A model generated the notes under the pieces. The model ran no database searches, was not told the origin of the DNA, and saw only the letters and a program-made list of their open reading frames with translations. Below are positions 8,157 to 16,244 of a DNA stretch of 64,000 nt, in pieces. A program made the translations under genes and the position numbers. Position 1 is the first letter of the stretch. The number at the start of each line of letters is the position of its first letter. The DNA lies in contig JBCBMO010000007.1 in the NCBI GenBank assembly GCA_039822785.1, positions 124,001 through 188,000 on the forward strand, read 5' to 3'. This DNA comes from Thermohalobaculum sp039822785. GTDB lineage: Bacteria > Pseudomonadota > Alphaproteobacteria > Rhodobacterales > Rhodobacteraceae.

Positions 8157-9415
8157 TGGGGATGCAGCGCTACTCGCTATGGAACGTCCTCAAGGGCGGG
8201 CTGACCGGGCAACAGCACTGGGGCGAGGCCTGGCATAAACCGGACGTTCAACCCGCTTATGATACCATTATCGTGGGCGGGGGCGGCCACGGCCTCGCGA
8301 CCGCCTACTACCTCGCCAAGAACTATCGGGCGAAGCGCGTTGCGGTGGTCGAGAAGGGGTGGATCGGCGGCGGCAATGCCGGGCGGAACACCACCATCGT
8401 CCGCTCCAACTACATGATCCCCGGCAATCGGGAGTTCTATGAGCACTCGCTCAAGCTCTGGGAGAACCTGTCCCACGAGCTGAACTACAACGTCATGTTC
8501 TCCCAACGCGCGCACCTGGCGCTGTACTCCACCCCCGGCCAAAAGGACGCGCTGGCGCGGCGCTACAACGTCATGCGCGCCACCGGCTCGGACGGCGAGC
8601 ATTGGGACCGGCATACCCTGCGCCGTAGAGTCCCCGCGCTCGATCTCGACGGGCGCTGGCCGATCCTGGGCGCCTTCGTGCAGCCCCGCGCGGGCTCTGC
8701 TCGCCACGACGCCGTCAACTGGGGGTTTGCCCGCGCCGCCTCCGCCCTCGGCGTCGATATCATCGAGAACTGCGAGGTCACGGGCTTCATCCGCGAGGCC
8801 GGCCGGATCACGGGCGTCGAGACCACCCGCGGCGAGATCCGCGCCGAGAAGATCGGCCTGGCCGTCGCCGGCAATACCACGCGCCTGGGCGATATGGCCG
8901 GCATGCGCCTGCCGATCGAGACGCATAAGCTGCAGGCCTATGTCTCCGAGCCGATCAAGCCCTTCCTGGACCAGGTCGTCACCGTCGGCAGCTTTGCGCA
9001 CTACTACATCAGCCAGTCCGACAAGGGCGGCATGGTCTTCGGCGGGCCGCTCGACTACTACCCCAGCTACGCCCAGCGCGGGAACCTGCACACCTATCGC
9101 GATGTGATGGAGGCCTGCGTGAACCTCATGCCCTCGCTCGCCCGGGTGCGCCTGTTGCGCCAATGGGCCGGCGTCATGGACATGAGCCCCGACGGCAGCC
9201 CCTTCATCACCCCCACCGACGAGCCCGGGCTCTATCTAAACGCCGGCTGGTGCTACGGCGGGTTCAAGGCGACCCCGGGCTCGGGCCATGTCTTCGCGCA
9301 TCTGATCGCCAGGGACGAACCGCACGAGGCCGCCGCCCGCCTCACCCTCAGCCGCTATTGCGAGGGCTATCAGATCGACGAGACCGGCCACGGCCCGGTC
9401 CCCAAGTGGCATTGA
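8156..9415 (+). CDS. soxB: Sarcosine oxidase subunit beta
   Basis: 419 residues, typical for the beta subunit of heterotetrameric sarcosine oxidase. The dinucleotide fold is seen as DTIIVGGGGHGLATAYYLA near residue 36. The His that carries covalent FMN in this family is H184 in RAGSARHDAVNWGFARAA. The beta subunit holds the FAD and FMN and oxidises sarcosine to glycine with methyl transfer to THF. It starts inside the preceding stop codon; an internal ATG six bases later (MQRYSLW, closer to the family N-terminus) is an alternative. The next gene starts 9 bases after its stop. Confidence 0.95.
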   Translation: MGMQRYSLWNVLKGGLTGQQHWGEAWHKPDVQPAYDTIIVGGGGHGLATAYYLAKNYRAKRVAVVEKGWIGGGNAGRNTTIVRSNYMIPGNREFYEHSLKLWENLSHELNYNVMFSQRAHLALYSTPGQKDALARRYNVMRATGSDGEHWDRHTLRRRVPALDLDGRWPILGAFVQPRAGSARHDAVNWGFARAASALGVDIIENCEVTGFIREAGRITGVETTRGEIRAEKIGLAVAGNTTRLGDMAGMRLPIETHKLQAYVSEPIKPFLDQVVTVGSFAHYYISQSDKGGMVFGGPLDYYPSYAQRGNLHTYRDVMEACVNLMPSLARVRLLRQWAGVMDMSPDGSPFITPTDEPGLYLNAGWCYGGFKATPGSGHVFAHLIARDEPHEAAARLTLSRYCEGYQIDETGHGPVPKWH

Positions 9416-9423
9416 GGCGCGCG

Positions 9424-9909
9424 ATGACCGGCAGCACGCCGAAGCCCCGCGCCACCGGCCGCCCACTGTCGCTGACCACCCTGCGCGGCGGCGACGGCCA
9501 GGTGCTCACGCGGCTCGTCTGGTCGCTGCACCAGGCCAACGGCCAGGACGTCACCGCGCGGGAGGCGAGGGCGATCCTCAGCCAGCGTCTCGGCCTTGGC
9601 GATCAGATCGCCATCGGGCGGATCGCCGAGCGTCCCATTGCCTATGCGCTCTGGGGTGAGGGGACGGTGGCCCGCGACCCGCACCTCTACCTGCGCCACT
9701 TCGTGATCGACCCGGCACTTACCCGACGCGGGCTCGGCCGTCGGTTCCTCGCGCTGCTCTACGCCACCTGGCCGCCGGGCTGGGAGGTGCGTCTGCACTG
9801 CCGCACGCCCCGCGCGCGGGCCTTTTGGCACGCCATGGGCGCGCGACCCGCCAACTTCCCCGCCCGCGACGGCCTGCGCCTGATCCGCACCCCGGAGAAT
9901 GCCCGATGA
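9424..9909 (+). CDS. GNAT-family acetyltransferase-like protein inside the sarcosine oxidase operon
   Basis: 161 residues. The core RHFVIDPALTRRGLGRRFLALLY has the beta4-loop-alpha3 layout of GNAT proteins (RRGLG as the acetyl-CoA pyrophosphate loop). It is followed by a strand and FWHAMGARPANF, like the family's C-terminal end. The N-terminal half is less typical. It starts 9 bases after soxB and its stop overlaps the soxD start by 4 bases (ATGA), so it is translated as part of the operon. The usual sox order has no gene between B and D. The target is unknown; protein or amine acetylation related to the pathway is conjecture. Confidence 0.7.
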   Translation: MTGSTPKPRATGRPLSLTTLRGGDGQVLTRLVWSLHQANGQDVTAREARAILSQRLGLGDQIAIGRIAERPIAYALWGEGTVARDPHLYLRHFVIDPALTRRGLGRRFLALLYATWPPGWEVRLHCRTPRARAFWHAMGARPANFPARDGLRLIRTPENAR

Positions 9910-10232
9910 TCCGCATCGACTGCCCCTTCTGCGAGCCCCGCGACATGGACGAGTTCACCTATATCGGCAACGCCGACGTCGCCTGGCCGCCGCTCGACGC
10001 GCCCAAGGAAGCCTGGTGCGAGGCGGTGTTCTTCCACGACAACCCCCGCGGCATGGTCCGCGAGCTGTGGCAGCACACCCTCGGCTGTCGCAGTTTCCTG
10101 ATCATCGAACGCGATACCCTGACCCACGAGATCGGCCGCGTGACCATGGCCCATCCGGCGGAGGTGGCGGCACTGGCGCCGGCCCGCGCCGACAGCCCGA
10201 GCCGGCCCGAGACGATGGAGCCCGCCGAATGA
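9906..10232 (+). CDS. soxD: Sarcosine oxidase subunit delta
   Basis: 108 residues. The small delta subunit binds a structural zinc; the ligands expected from the family are all present as C6 and C9 (CPFC), H57 and C61 (WQHTLGC). The C-terminal 20 residues are Ala/Pro/Glu-rich and probably disordered. It overlaps the GNAT gene by 4 bases and soxA by 4 bases (ATGA at both ends). Confidence 0.95.
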   Translation: MIRIDCPFCEPRDMDEFTYIGNADVAWPPLDAPKEAWCEAVFFHDNPRGMVRELWQHTLGCRSFLIIERDTLTHEIGRVTMAHPAEVAALAPARADSPSRPETMEPAE

Positions 10233-13200
10233 GCGGCTACCGCCTGCGCGATGGCGGCGTGGTCGACCGCAGCCGCCCGCTCTCCTTCACCTGGGACGGT
10301 GTCCGCTACAGCGGGTTGGCGGGCGACACGCTGGGCTCCGCGATGCTGGCAAACGGCCTCGGCACCGTCGCGCGCAGCTTCAAGTACCACCGCCCGCGGG
10401 GGATCATGTCGGCGGGCGTGGAGGAGGCCGGCGCGCTGGTCACGCTCGGCCGCGGCGCCGCGCGCGAACCCAACGCCAAGGCACCCATGGTCGAACTGGT
10501 CGCGGGGCTGGAGGCACGGGGCCAGAATGCCTGGCCCTCCGTCCGCCGCGACTTTGGTCAGATCAACGACCTGCTCGGCCGCTTCTTCGCCGCGGGCTTC
10601 TACTACAAGACCTTCTTCGGCATCACCGGGCGCGGCACCTGGGAGTGGATGCAGTTCGAAAAGCTGATCCGCCGCGCCGCCGGCCTCGGCACCGCCGCCG
10701 ACCCGGCCGAGGGGCGCAACCACGAGCCCTACGACATCGCCCACGACCACTGCGACCTGGCCGTGGTGGGTGCCGGGCCCGCGGGCCTGGCGGCGGCAGA
10801 GGCTGCAGCGACCGCCGGGCTCGACGTGATGCTCATCGAGCAGGACTTCGCCCTTGGCGGCAGCCTCATCGGCCGCCCGGACGGGGTGGAGGGTGACGGA
10901 GCGGCCGACTGGATCGCGGGCCGCCATGCGGCGCTGGAGCGGGCCGGCGCGCGGATCCTGACCCGCGCCACCGCCTTCGGCCTCTACGACAGCAACGTCC
11001 TCGGCGTCTTCGAGCGTGCGGCGGACGAGCATGACCCCGCGCGCGACCCCCTCGGCCCCCGGGGCACGCTGCGGATCGTCCGCCCGGCCCGGGTCATCCT
11101 GGCGACCGGCGCGCTGGAGCGTCCCATGGTCTGCGGCGACAACGACCGGCCCGGGGTGATGCTCGCCGGCGCCATGGAGCGCTATGCCCGGCGCTGGAGC
11201 GTCGCCCCCGGCAGCCGCGCGGTCCTGGCGACCGCTGACGACAGCGCCTACGAGGCCGCCATCGCCCTAGCCGAGGCGGGGATCGAGACCACCCTCGCCG
11301 ATGCCCGTGCCCTGCCCACCGCCGCGCGCGACAGGGCGGAGGGGGCCGGTGTCACCGTCCTCCAGGCCATGGTCCCGGTCGCCGTCAAGGGCCGCGACCG
11401 GGTGCGGGGCGTCGCCCTCGGCCGCGTGCCGGGCGGCGGGATCGGGCCCGGCCACGACGGTATCGTCACGACCACGGTCGAGCGGGTGGTGGAGGCGGAC
11501 TGCCTCGGCACCTCCTCGGGCTGGTCGCCCGTCATCCACCTGGTCGCGCACCGCGGCGTGAGGCCGGTCTGGGATCCTTCGCGCCAGGCCTTCCGCGCCG
11601 CCGCGGACGCCGAGGCACTGCCGCCCGGCCTCGCCCTCGCTGGGGCCGCCGATGCCCGCGCGACCCTGGCCGAGGCGGTTGCCGACGGGCGGGCGGCGGG
11701 CGCCAATGCCGCCGCTGCGCTGGCGGGCAAGCGCCGCCGCAAACGCCCGGCCGAGAGCGCGCCGACGGCCATGGCGCTGCACGAGATCCGGCTGAAGCAC
11801 GGCAAGCTCAAGGCCTTCCTCGACCCCCAGCACGACGTGACGACCGAGGATGTGCGCCTGGCAGCGCGCGAAGGCTATCGCTCGGTCGAGCACATGAAGC
11901 GCTACACGACGCTCGGTATGGCGACGGACCAGGGCAAGACCGGCAACATCCCGGGCCTCGCCCTCTTGGCGGATGCGCTCGGCCAGTCGATCCCCGAGAC
12001 CGGGATCACCACCTTCCGCCCGCCCTATACGCCCGTGCCGCTCGCGGCGTTTGCCGGGCGCACCCGCAGCGCGCATTGGTCGCCCGAACGTCTGACGCCG
12101 ATGCACGACGCGCATGCCGCGCTGGGGGCGCGCTTCACCGACGCGGGCGTCTGGCGGCGCGCCTGGTACTATCCCCAGGCCCGGCCCAACCGCGCGCGCG
12201 AAGGCGTCGCCGAGGCCTATCTGCGCGAGGCCCGGGTGGTGCGCGAGACCTGCGGGATCGTCGATGTCTCCACCTTGGGCAAGATCGACATCCAGGGGCC
12301 GGACGCGGCTGAGTTCCTGAACCGCGTCTACGTCAACGGCTTCGCCAAGTTGCCCGTGGGCCGCGCGCGCTACGGCGTCATGCTGCGCGACGACGGGATC
12401 GTGCTGGACGATGGCGTCTCCTGGCGCCTGGCCGAGGACCGCTACCTGATGACCACCACCACCGCCGAGGCGGCGAAGGTCATGCAGTGGCTCGAATACC
12501 TGCTGGCGGCCCGCTGGCCCAAGCTGCGGGTCCACGTCGCCTCGGTCACCGATCAGTGGGGCGGCGTGGCGGTCGCCGGCCCCCGCGCCCGCGCCGCGAT
12601 CCAGCGCGTGCTCGCCGTGGGTGATATCGCCAATCAGGCCCTGCCCTTCATGGGCATCGCCGAGGGACAGGTGCGGGTCGCCGGCGGCACGGTGCCGGTC
12701 CTGATCGGCCGCGTCAGCTTTTCGGGCGAGTTGGCCTACGAACTCCACGCACCCGCGGGTTGGGCCACCGCCATGTGGACCGCGCTGTCCGAGGCTGTCG
12801 CGGCAGAGGGAGGCGTGCCCTACGGCCTCGAAGCACTCGGCGCCCTGCGCATCGAAAAGGGTCATGTCACCGCCGCGGAACTGGATGGCCGCACGACGCT
12901 GGAGGATGCGGGTCTTGGCCGCATGGCCTCGAGCAAGAAGCCCTTCATCGGCTCGGCGCTCAGTCAGCGCGCTGGCCTTGCCGCCGAGGGCCGTCCGCAA
13001 TTGGTCCATATCGTCCCGGTCGATGAGGGCGTCCGCTTTTCCGCCGGCGCCATCCTGCAGGACCCGCGCCAGCGCGACGGCGGGGGCGGCGGCCACGGCA
13101 TCGGCTGGGTCACCGGGGTCACCGAAAGCCCCGTCTTCGGTGGCTGGCTCGGCATCGGTTTCGTCGAGGGCGGCGCTGCGACCTGGGAGGGGCAGGACAT

Positions 13201-13294
13201 CGCGGTTGCCGAGCCCGTGTTCGGCCGCCACTGCCGCGCGCGGGTTCTGAGCGCCCATCGCCTCGACCCCAAGGGAGAGCGGATGCATGCTTGA
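10229..13294 (+). CDS. soxA: Sarcosine oxidase subunit alpha
   Basis: 1021 residues, the usual size. An N-terminal segment (about 1-110) resembles the SoxA N-terminal domain (SFKYHRPRGIMSAG). A dinucleotide fold for NAD follows near 175 (DLAVVGAGPAGLAAAEAA), with the rest of the pyridine-nucleotide oxidoreductase domain to about 500. A C-terminal GcvT-like folate domain spans about 610-1000 and opens with VVDVSTLGKIDIQGPDAAEF. The alpha subunit receives the one-carbon unit on THF in the SoxBDAG complex. It starts inside soxD's stop and its 3' end overlaps soxG by 8 bases. Confidence 0.95.
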   Translation: MSGYRLRDGGVVDRSRPLSFTWDGVRYSGLAGDTLGSAMLANGLGTVARSFKYHRPRGIMSAGVEEAGALVTLGRGAAREPNAKAPMVELVAGLEARGQNAWPSVRRDFGQINDLLGRFFAAGFYYKTFFGITGRGTWEWMQFEKLIRRAAGLGTAADPAEGRNHEPYDIAHDHCDLAVVGAGPAGLAAAEAAATAGLDVMLIEQDFALGGSLIGRPDGVEGDGAADWIAGRHAALERAGARILTRATAFGLYDSNVLGVFERAADEHDPARDPLGPRGTLRIVRPARVILATGALERPMVCGDNDRPGVMLAGAMERYARRWSVAPGSRAVLATADDSAYEAAIALAEAGIETTLADARALPTAARDRAEGAGVTVLQAMVPVAVKGRDRVRGVALGRVPGGGIGPGHDGIVTTTVERVVEADCLGTSSGWSPVIHLVAHRGVRPVWDPSRQAFRAAADAEALPPGLALAGAADARATLAEAVADGRAAGANAAAALAGKRRRKRPAESAPTAMALHEIRLKHGKLKAFLDPQHDVTTEDVRLAAREGYRSVEHMKRYTTLGMATDQGKTGNIPGLALLADALGQSIPETGITTFRPPYTPVPLAAFAGRTRSAHWSPERLTPMHDAHAALGARFTDAGVWRRAWYYPQARPNRAREGVAEAYLREARVVRETCGIVDVSTLGKIDIQGPDAAEFLNRVYVNGFAKLPVGRARYGVMLRDDGIVLDDGVSWRLAEDRYLMTTTTAEAAKVMQWLEYLLAARWPKLRVHVASVTDQWGGVAVAGPRARAAIQRVLAVGDIANQALPFMGIAEGQVRVAGGTVPVLIGRVSFSGELAYELHAPAGWATAMWTALSEAVAAEGGVPYGLEALGALRIEKGHVTAAELDGRTTLEDAGLGRMASSKKPFIGSALSQRAGLAAEGRPQLVHIVPVDEGVRFSAGAILQDPRQRDGGGGGHGIGWVTGVTESPVFGGWLGIGFVEGGAATWEGQDIAVAEPVFGRHCRARVLSAHRLDPKGERMHA

Positions 13295-13931
13295 GCTGAG
13301 CCTCTTTGCAGGCGGCGCATCGGCGTTCGCCGAGACCGCGCCAGCCCTGGCCTCGCCCCTCACCGCGGAGGATCGTGCGACGCCGCAGCAGCAGAGGGAT
13401 GTCTCGACACCGGGCGTGACCCTGAGCGAGCGCCCCTTCGCCGCGCTCTGGCAGGTGAAGGCCTGGCCCGGCGGCATGGCGGCGGTCGAGACGGCGATCG
13501 CCGCATCGGTCGGCGCCACGGCCCCGGGCCCGGGCTTCTCGGCCGGTGATCCGGCGGGGGCACTGGCCCTGCGCACGGCACCACTGGCCTGGTGGATCGT
13601 CGGCGAGGGGCCTGTCGCGCGCCCCGATCTCGGCGGTGCAGGAACGCTGCTCGACCTCTCGCATGCCCGCTGGCGGCTGCGGCTGGAGGGGACGGCGCGC
13701 GACGCGGTGCTCTCGCGGCTCATCAGCCTGGACCTCAGGCCCGGCCGCTTCGGCCCCGGACGGGTGGCCCTGGCGCCCATCCAGCACCTGGGCTGCGTGT
13801 TTCATGTGGGCGAGGACGGCGGGGCGGGCCCGGCACCGGTCGACATCTATGCGCCGCGCAGCCAGGCGCGCGCCCTATGGAAGCTGGTACGCGACACCGC
13901 GATCCCCTTCGGCTGCCAGATCGGCCCATAA
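13287..13931 (+). CDS. soxG: Sarcosine oxidase subunit gamma
   Basis: 214 residues, matching the gamma subunit in length and in the GcvT-like fold pieces GTLLDLSHARWRLRLEG and LDLRPGRFGPG. A typical C-terminus PVDIYAPRSQARALWKL follows. It is the last gene of the demethylation operon. It overlaps soxA by 8 bases and ends 3 bases from the convergent kpsC stop, leaving no room for a separate terminator. Confidence 0.92.
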   Translation: MLELSLFAGGASAFAETAPALASPLTAEDRATPQQQRDVSTPGVTLSERPFAALWQVKAWPGGMAAVETAIAASVGATAPGPGFSAGDPAGALALRTAPLAWWIVGEGPVARPDLGGAGTLLDLSHARWRLRLEGTARDAVLSRLISLDLRPGRFGPGRVALAPIQHLGCVFHVGEDGGAGPAPVDIYAPRSQARALWKLVRDTAIPFGCQIGP

Positions 13932-13934
13932 GCG

Positions 13935-16244
13935 TCACCGCCAGCGCACGAGGCCGAGGGACCCCAGCGCATCCTGTGCCAGGCTCATGGCCCGGCGCAT
14001 CGGCCCGCCCGCCGGCGCCGGGCACCCCGCAGCGAGATGCGCGACCAGCCGTTCGGGCGTGCAGCCAAGCCCGCTTGTGGGGTGCACATATCGCGGATAG
14101 GCGATCAGCGCGGCCCAAACCAAGCCCTCCAACCCCGGGCGGGCTGTCCGGCGCGCGGGTACCGGACCGAGATCCTGCGTCAGCCCCCAGCCCGCGTAGA
14201 ACGGCACGCCGAGACAAGTGACGCGCAGACCGCGCAACAGCGCCTCGAACCCCAGTGTCGAGGTGAGTGTCCAGACGCCGCCGACCCGCGAGAGTAAGGC
14301 TGCCGCAGGGACCGCCGTGGCGACACCGTCCGCCAGCGCCGCGAGCCGGGCCGCCGGCACCCCTCCCCGGCGCAGCCCCGCCTCCACGTCAGGATGCGGC
14401 TTGTAGAGCAGATAGGCATCCGGATGCGCAGCCCTGGCGGCCGCCAGCAACCCCTCGTCGTCGCGCACCGGGGCGCCGAGACAACCGAGGGTGAGCGAGG
14501 CGTCGTCGGCCACCTGGCCGGGCACCAAGATCACCTGTTCCCGCGCCGGCAGGTCGGGCACCGCCGCACCCGGCAGATTGTACTTCGTCACGCCCGCGCT
14601 GGTGATGGCGGCCATGAGCGCCCTCGCCCGCGCGAGGCGCGGATCGTCGGGCGCGAAACCCGCGGCCTGGGCGACCAGGGTTTCGAGCCCCGAGGGCCGC
14701 GCAGGGTCGTAGTGGATGCCGTCACGGTCAAAGATGAGCGAAGCCGGGTCGGTCAGCCGCGCACCGAGACCGACCGAGCGCAGAAACCCATCCTCGATCA
14801 GGCCGGCGCGCACCCCTCGCGCCGATGCCTGCGCGATCAGATCCGCCGGGGCGCTGCTGGCCCAGGCCCAGAGATCGCGCCCCTCCCGCGCTGCGAAATC
14901 GATCGCAGCCTCCGCGCTGCGGCAGTGGCGCGGCGGTTGCTGCGTGGCGGCGTGAAAACGCGCCATCGCCGGACGTTTCCACCGCGCCACGCCGAGGAAA
15001 ACGGGCGCAGGGCCATCTGGCCGCTCCGTCGGCAGGCGCGCCTCGAGCATGTCGAGCGCATCCTCGAACCGGCAGGACACGCCGTCGTGGGGATCCCAGT
15101 AGAGGGGATAGAGGAGATGGCTCGCCGCGAAGAGCGCCAGCCGGTCAGGCCGCGCACGCCTGCGCGCCATCAGGTCCGGATCCAGCGGACGGCGGTCGAA
15201 TGTCAGGCCCCAGCCGGCGTAGAAGGGCTGGCCGAAGACATGCACCGGCCGCTCCGCCAGCAGTGCCTCATAGCCCAGTTGCGAGCTGACCGTGTAGACC
15301 GCGGCCGCCCCCTCCACGATGTCCCAGGCGTTCACCGGCGCGGTCATGGGCACCACCCCCGGCGGCAGTGCAGCACCGCAGAGATAGCCGCGCCGCGGAT
15401 CGGGGTGGCCCTTGACGACGACGCGGACCCCGGGGTTTTCCGCGATGGCGGCGCGAAGCATCCGGTCGAAATCGCGGCCGTCGGCGCCACAGAGCCGGAC
15501 CGAGGCGTCGCCGGCCACCTGGTCGACGACGAGGACGTACGGCGCAGACCCGAGGCTTTGGGGTGGGGCGCCGCGGCGGGCCACCGGCGCCTGCTTCGAG
15601 AGCCCGAGCGTACGCAGGCGCGCCAAGCCTGCGGAGGCCCGCGCGCGCATCGCGGGCGACGCCCGGGTGCACGCGGCGATCAGCCGTTCCAGGCGGGAGG
15701 GCCGACTCGGGTCGATGGCGATACCCACGTCGTCGAGCAGCAGGGAAGCGGGCGGTACCATGGGTGCCCTTGGCCCGATTGAGGACAGCCAGCCCTCCTC
15801 CACGCTCAACAACCTGCGGCCGGTGACCTGAGCGAGTGCCATCGCCGGGCGTGCCGGACGGCGCCGGCCCCAGGCGGCGATCGCGGCGGTGGCGGGTCTG
15901 CCCGCGCGGGCCAATGGCCAACCCGGGCTCAGATGCCAACCGGCACCGGCCAAGACCCGCGCCACGCCCCGGCCCGGCAGGAAGGCCGGCTGCAAGTAGG
16001 CCAGGTCGCCACCGCCGCAGGCTGGGTCGATCAGCGCCGTGTCGAGGGTCGCGGCGCCCTCGTCCAATGCCAGATCGGCCGCATCGGTGCTGCAAGGCAG
16101 GTGTTTCTGACCCAGTGTCAGCCATTGTTGCCCAGCGGAGCGCGAGACAACAGCGCCGGGCCCGGTAGCCTCCTGAGGCACCGCAGGTGCTGGCGGCGGT
16201 GAGGCGCCGGAGGTCGCAGCCGCTGTGGCCCCTCGCTGGCTCAT
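13935..16244 (-). CDS. kpsC: KpsC: capsule Kdo-linker glycosyltransferase (two catalytic modules)
   Basis: 769 residues with two repeated capsule_synth modules (about 50-400 and 420-740). Each ends with the hallmark LG(Y/F)EALL...GxPFYAGWGLT. The second module also shows LVPGQVADDASL and LLYKPHPDVEAG, as in E. coli KpsC. KpsC is cytoplasmic and alternately adds beta-2,4 and beta-2,7 Kdo to lyso-phosphatidylglycerol, building the poly-Kdo linker of ABC-exported capsules. The N-terminal 45 residues are an Ala/Pro-rich extension absent from the E. coli protein. Its ATG overlaps the stop of the upstream large glycosyltransferase by 4 bases. Confidence 0.92.
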   Translation of the reverse strand: MSQRGATAAATSGASPPPAPAVPQEATGPGAVVSRSAGQQWLTLGQKHLPCSTDAADLALDEGAATLDTALIDPACGGGDLAYLQPAFLPGRGVARVLAGAGWHLSPGWPLARAGRPATAAIAAWGRRRPARPAMALAQVTGRRLLSVEEGWLSSIGPRAPMVPPASLLLDDVGIAIDPSRPSRLERLIAACTRASPAMRARASAGLARLRTLGLSKQAPVARRGAPPQSLGSAPYVLVVDQVAGDASVRLCGADGRDFDRMLRAAIAENPGVRVVVKGHPDPRRGYLCGAALPPGVVPMTAPVNAWDIVEGAAAVYTVSSQLGYEALLAERPVHVFGQPFYAGWGLTFDRRPLDPDLMARRRARPDRLALFAASHLLYPLYWDPHDGVSCRFEDALDMLEARLPTERPDGPAPVFLGVARWKRPAMARFHAATQQPPRHCRSAEAAIDFAAREGRDLWAWASSAPADLIAQASARGVRAGLIEDGFLRSVGLGARLTDPASLIFDRDGIHYDPARPSGLETLVAQAAGFAPDDPRLARARALMAAITSAGVTKYNLPGAAVPDLPAREQVILVPGQVADDASLTLGCLGAPVRDDEGLLAAARAAHPDAYLLYKPHPDVEAGLRRGGVPAARLAALADGVATAVPAAALLSRVGGVWTLTSTLGFEALLRGLRVTCLGVPFYAGWGLTQDLGPVPARRTARPGLEGLVWAALIAYPRYVHPTSGLGCTPERLVAHLAAGCPAPAGGPMRRAMSLAQDALGSLGLVRWR

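Noticed and set aside
11267..13780. An 837-codon minus-strand open frame opposite soxA/soxG
   Set aside because: Its composition (Arg, Gly, Ala, Pro) and low-complexity sequence fit a GC-bias shadow; soxA is unmistakable on the plus strand.
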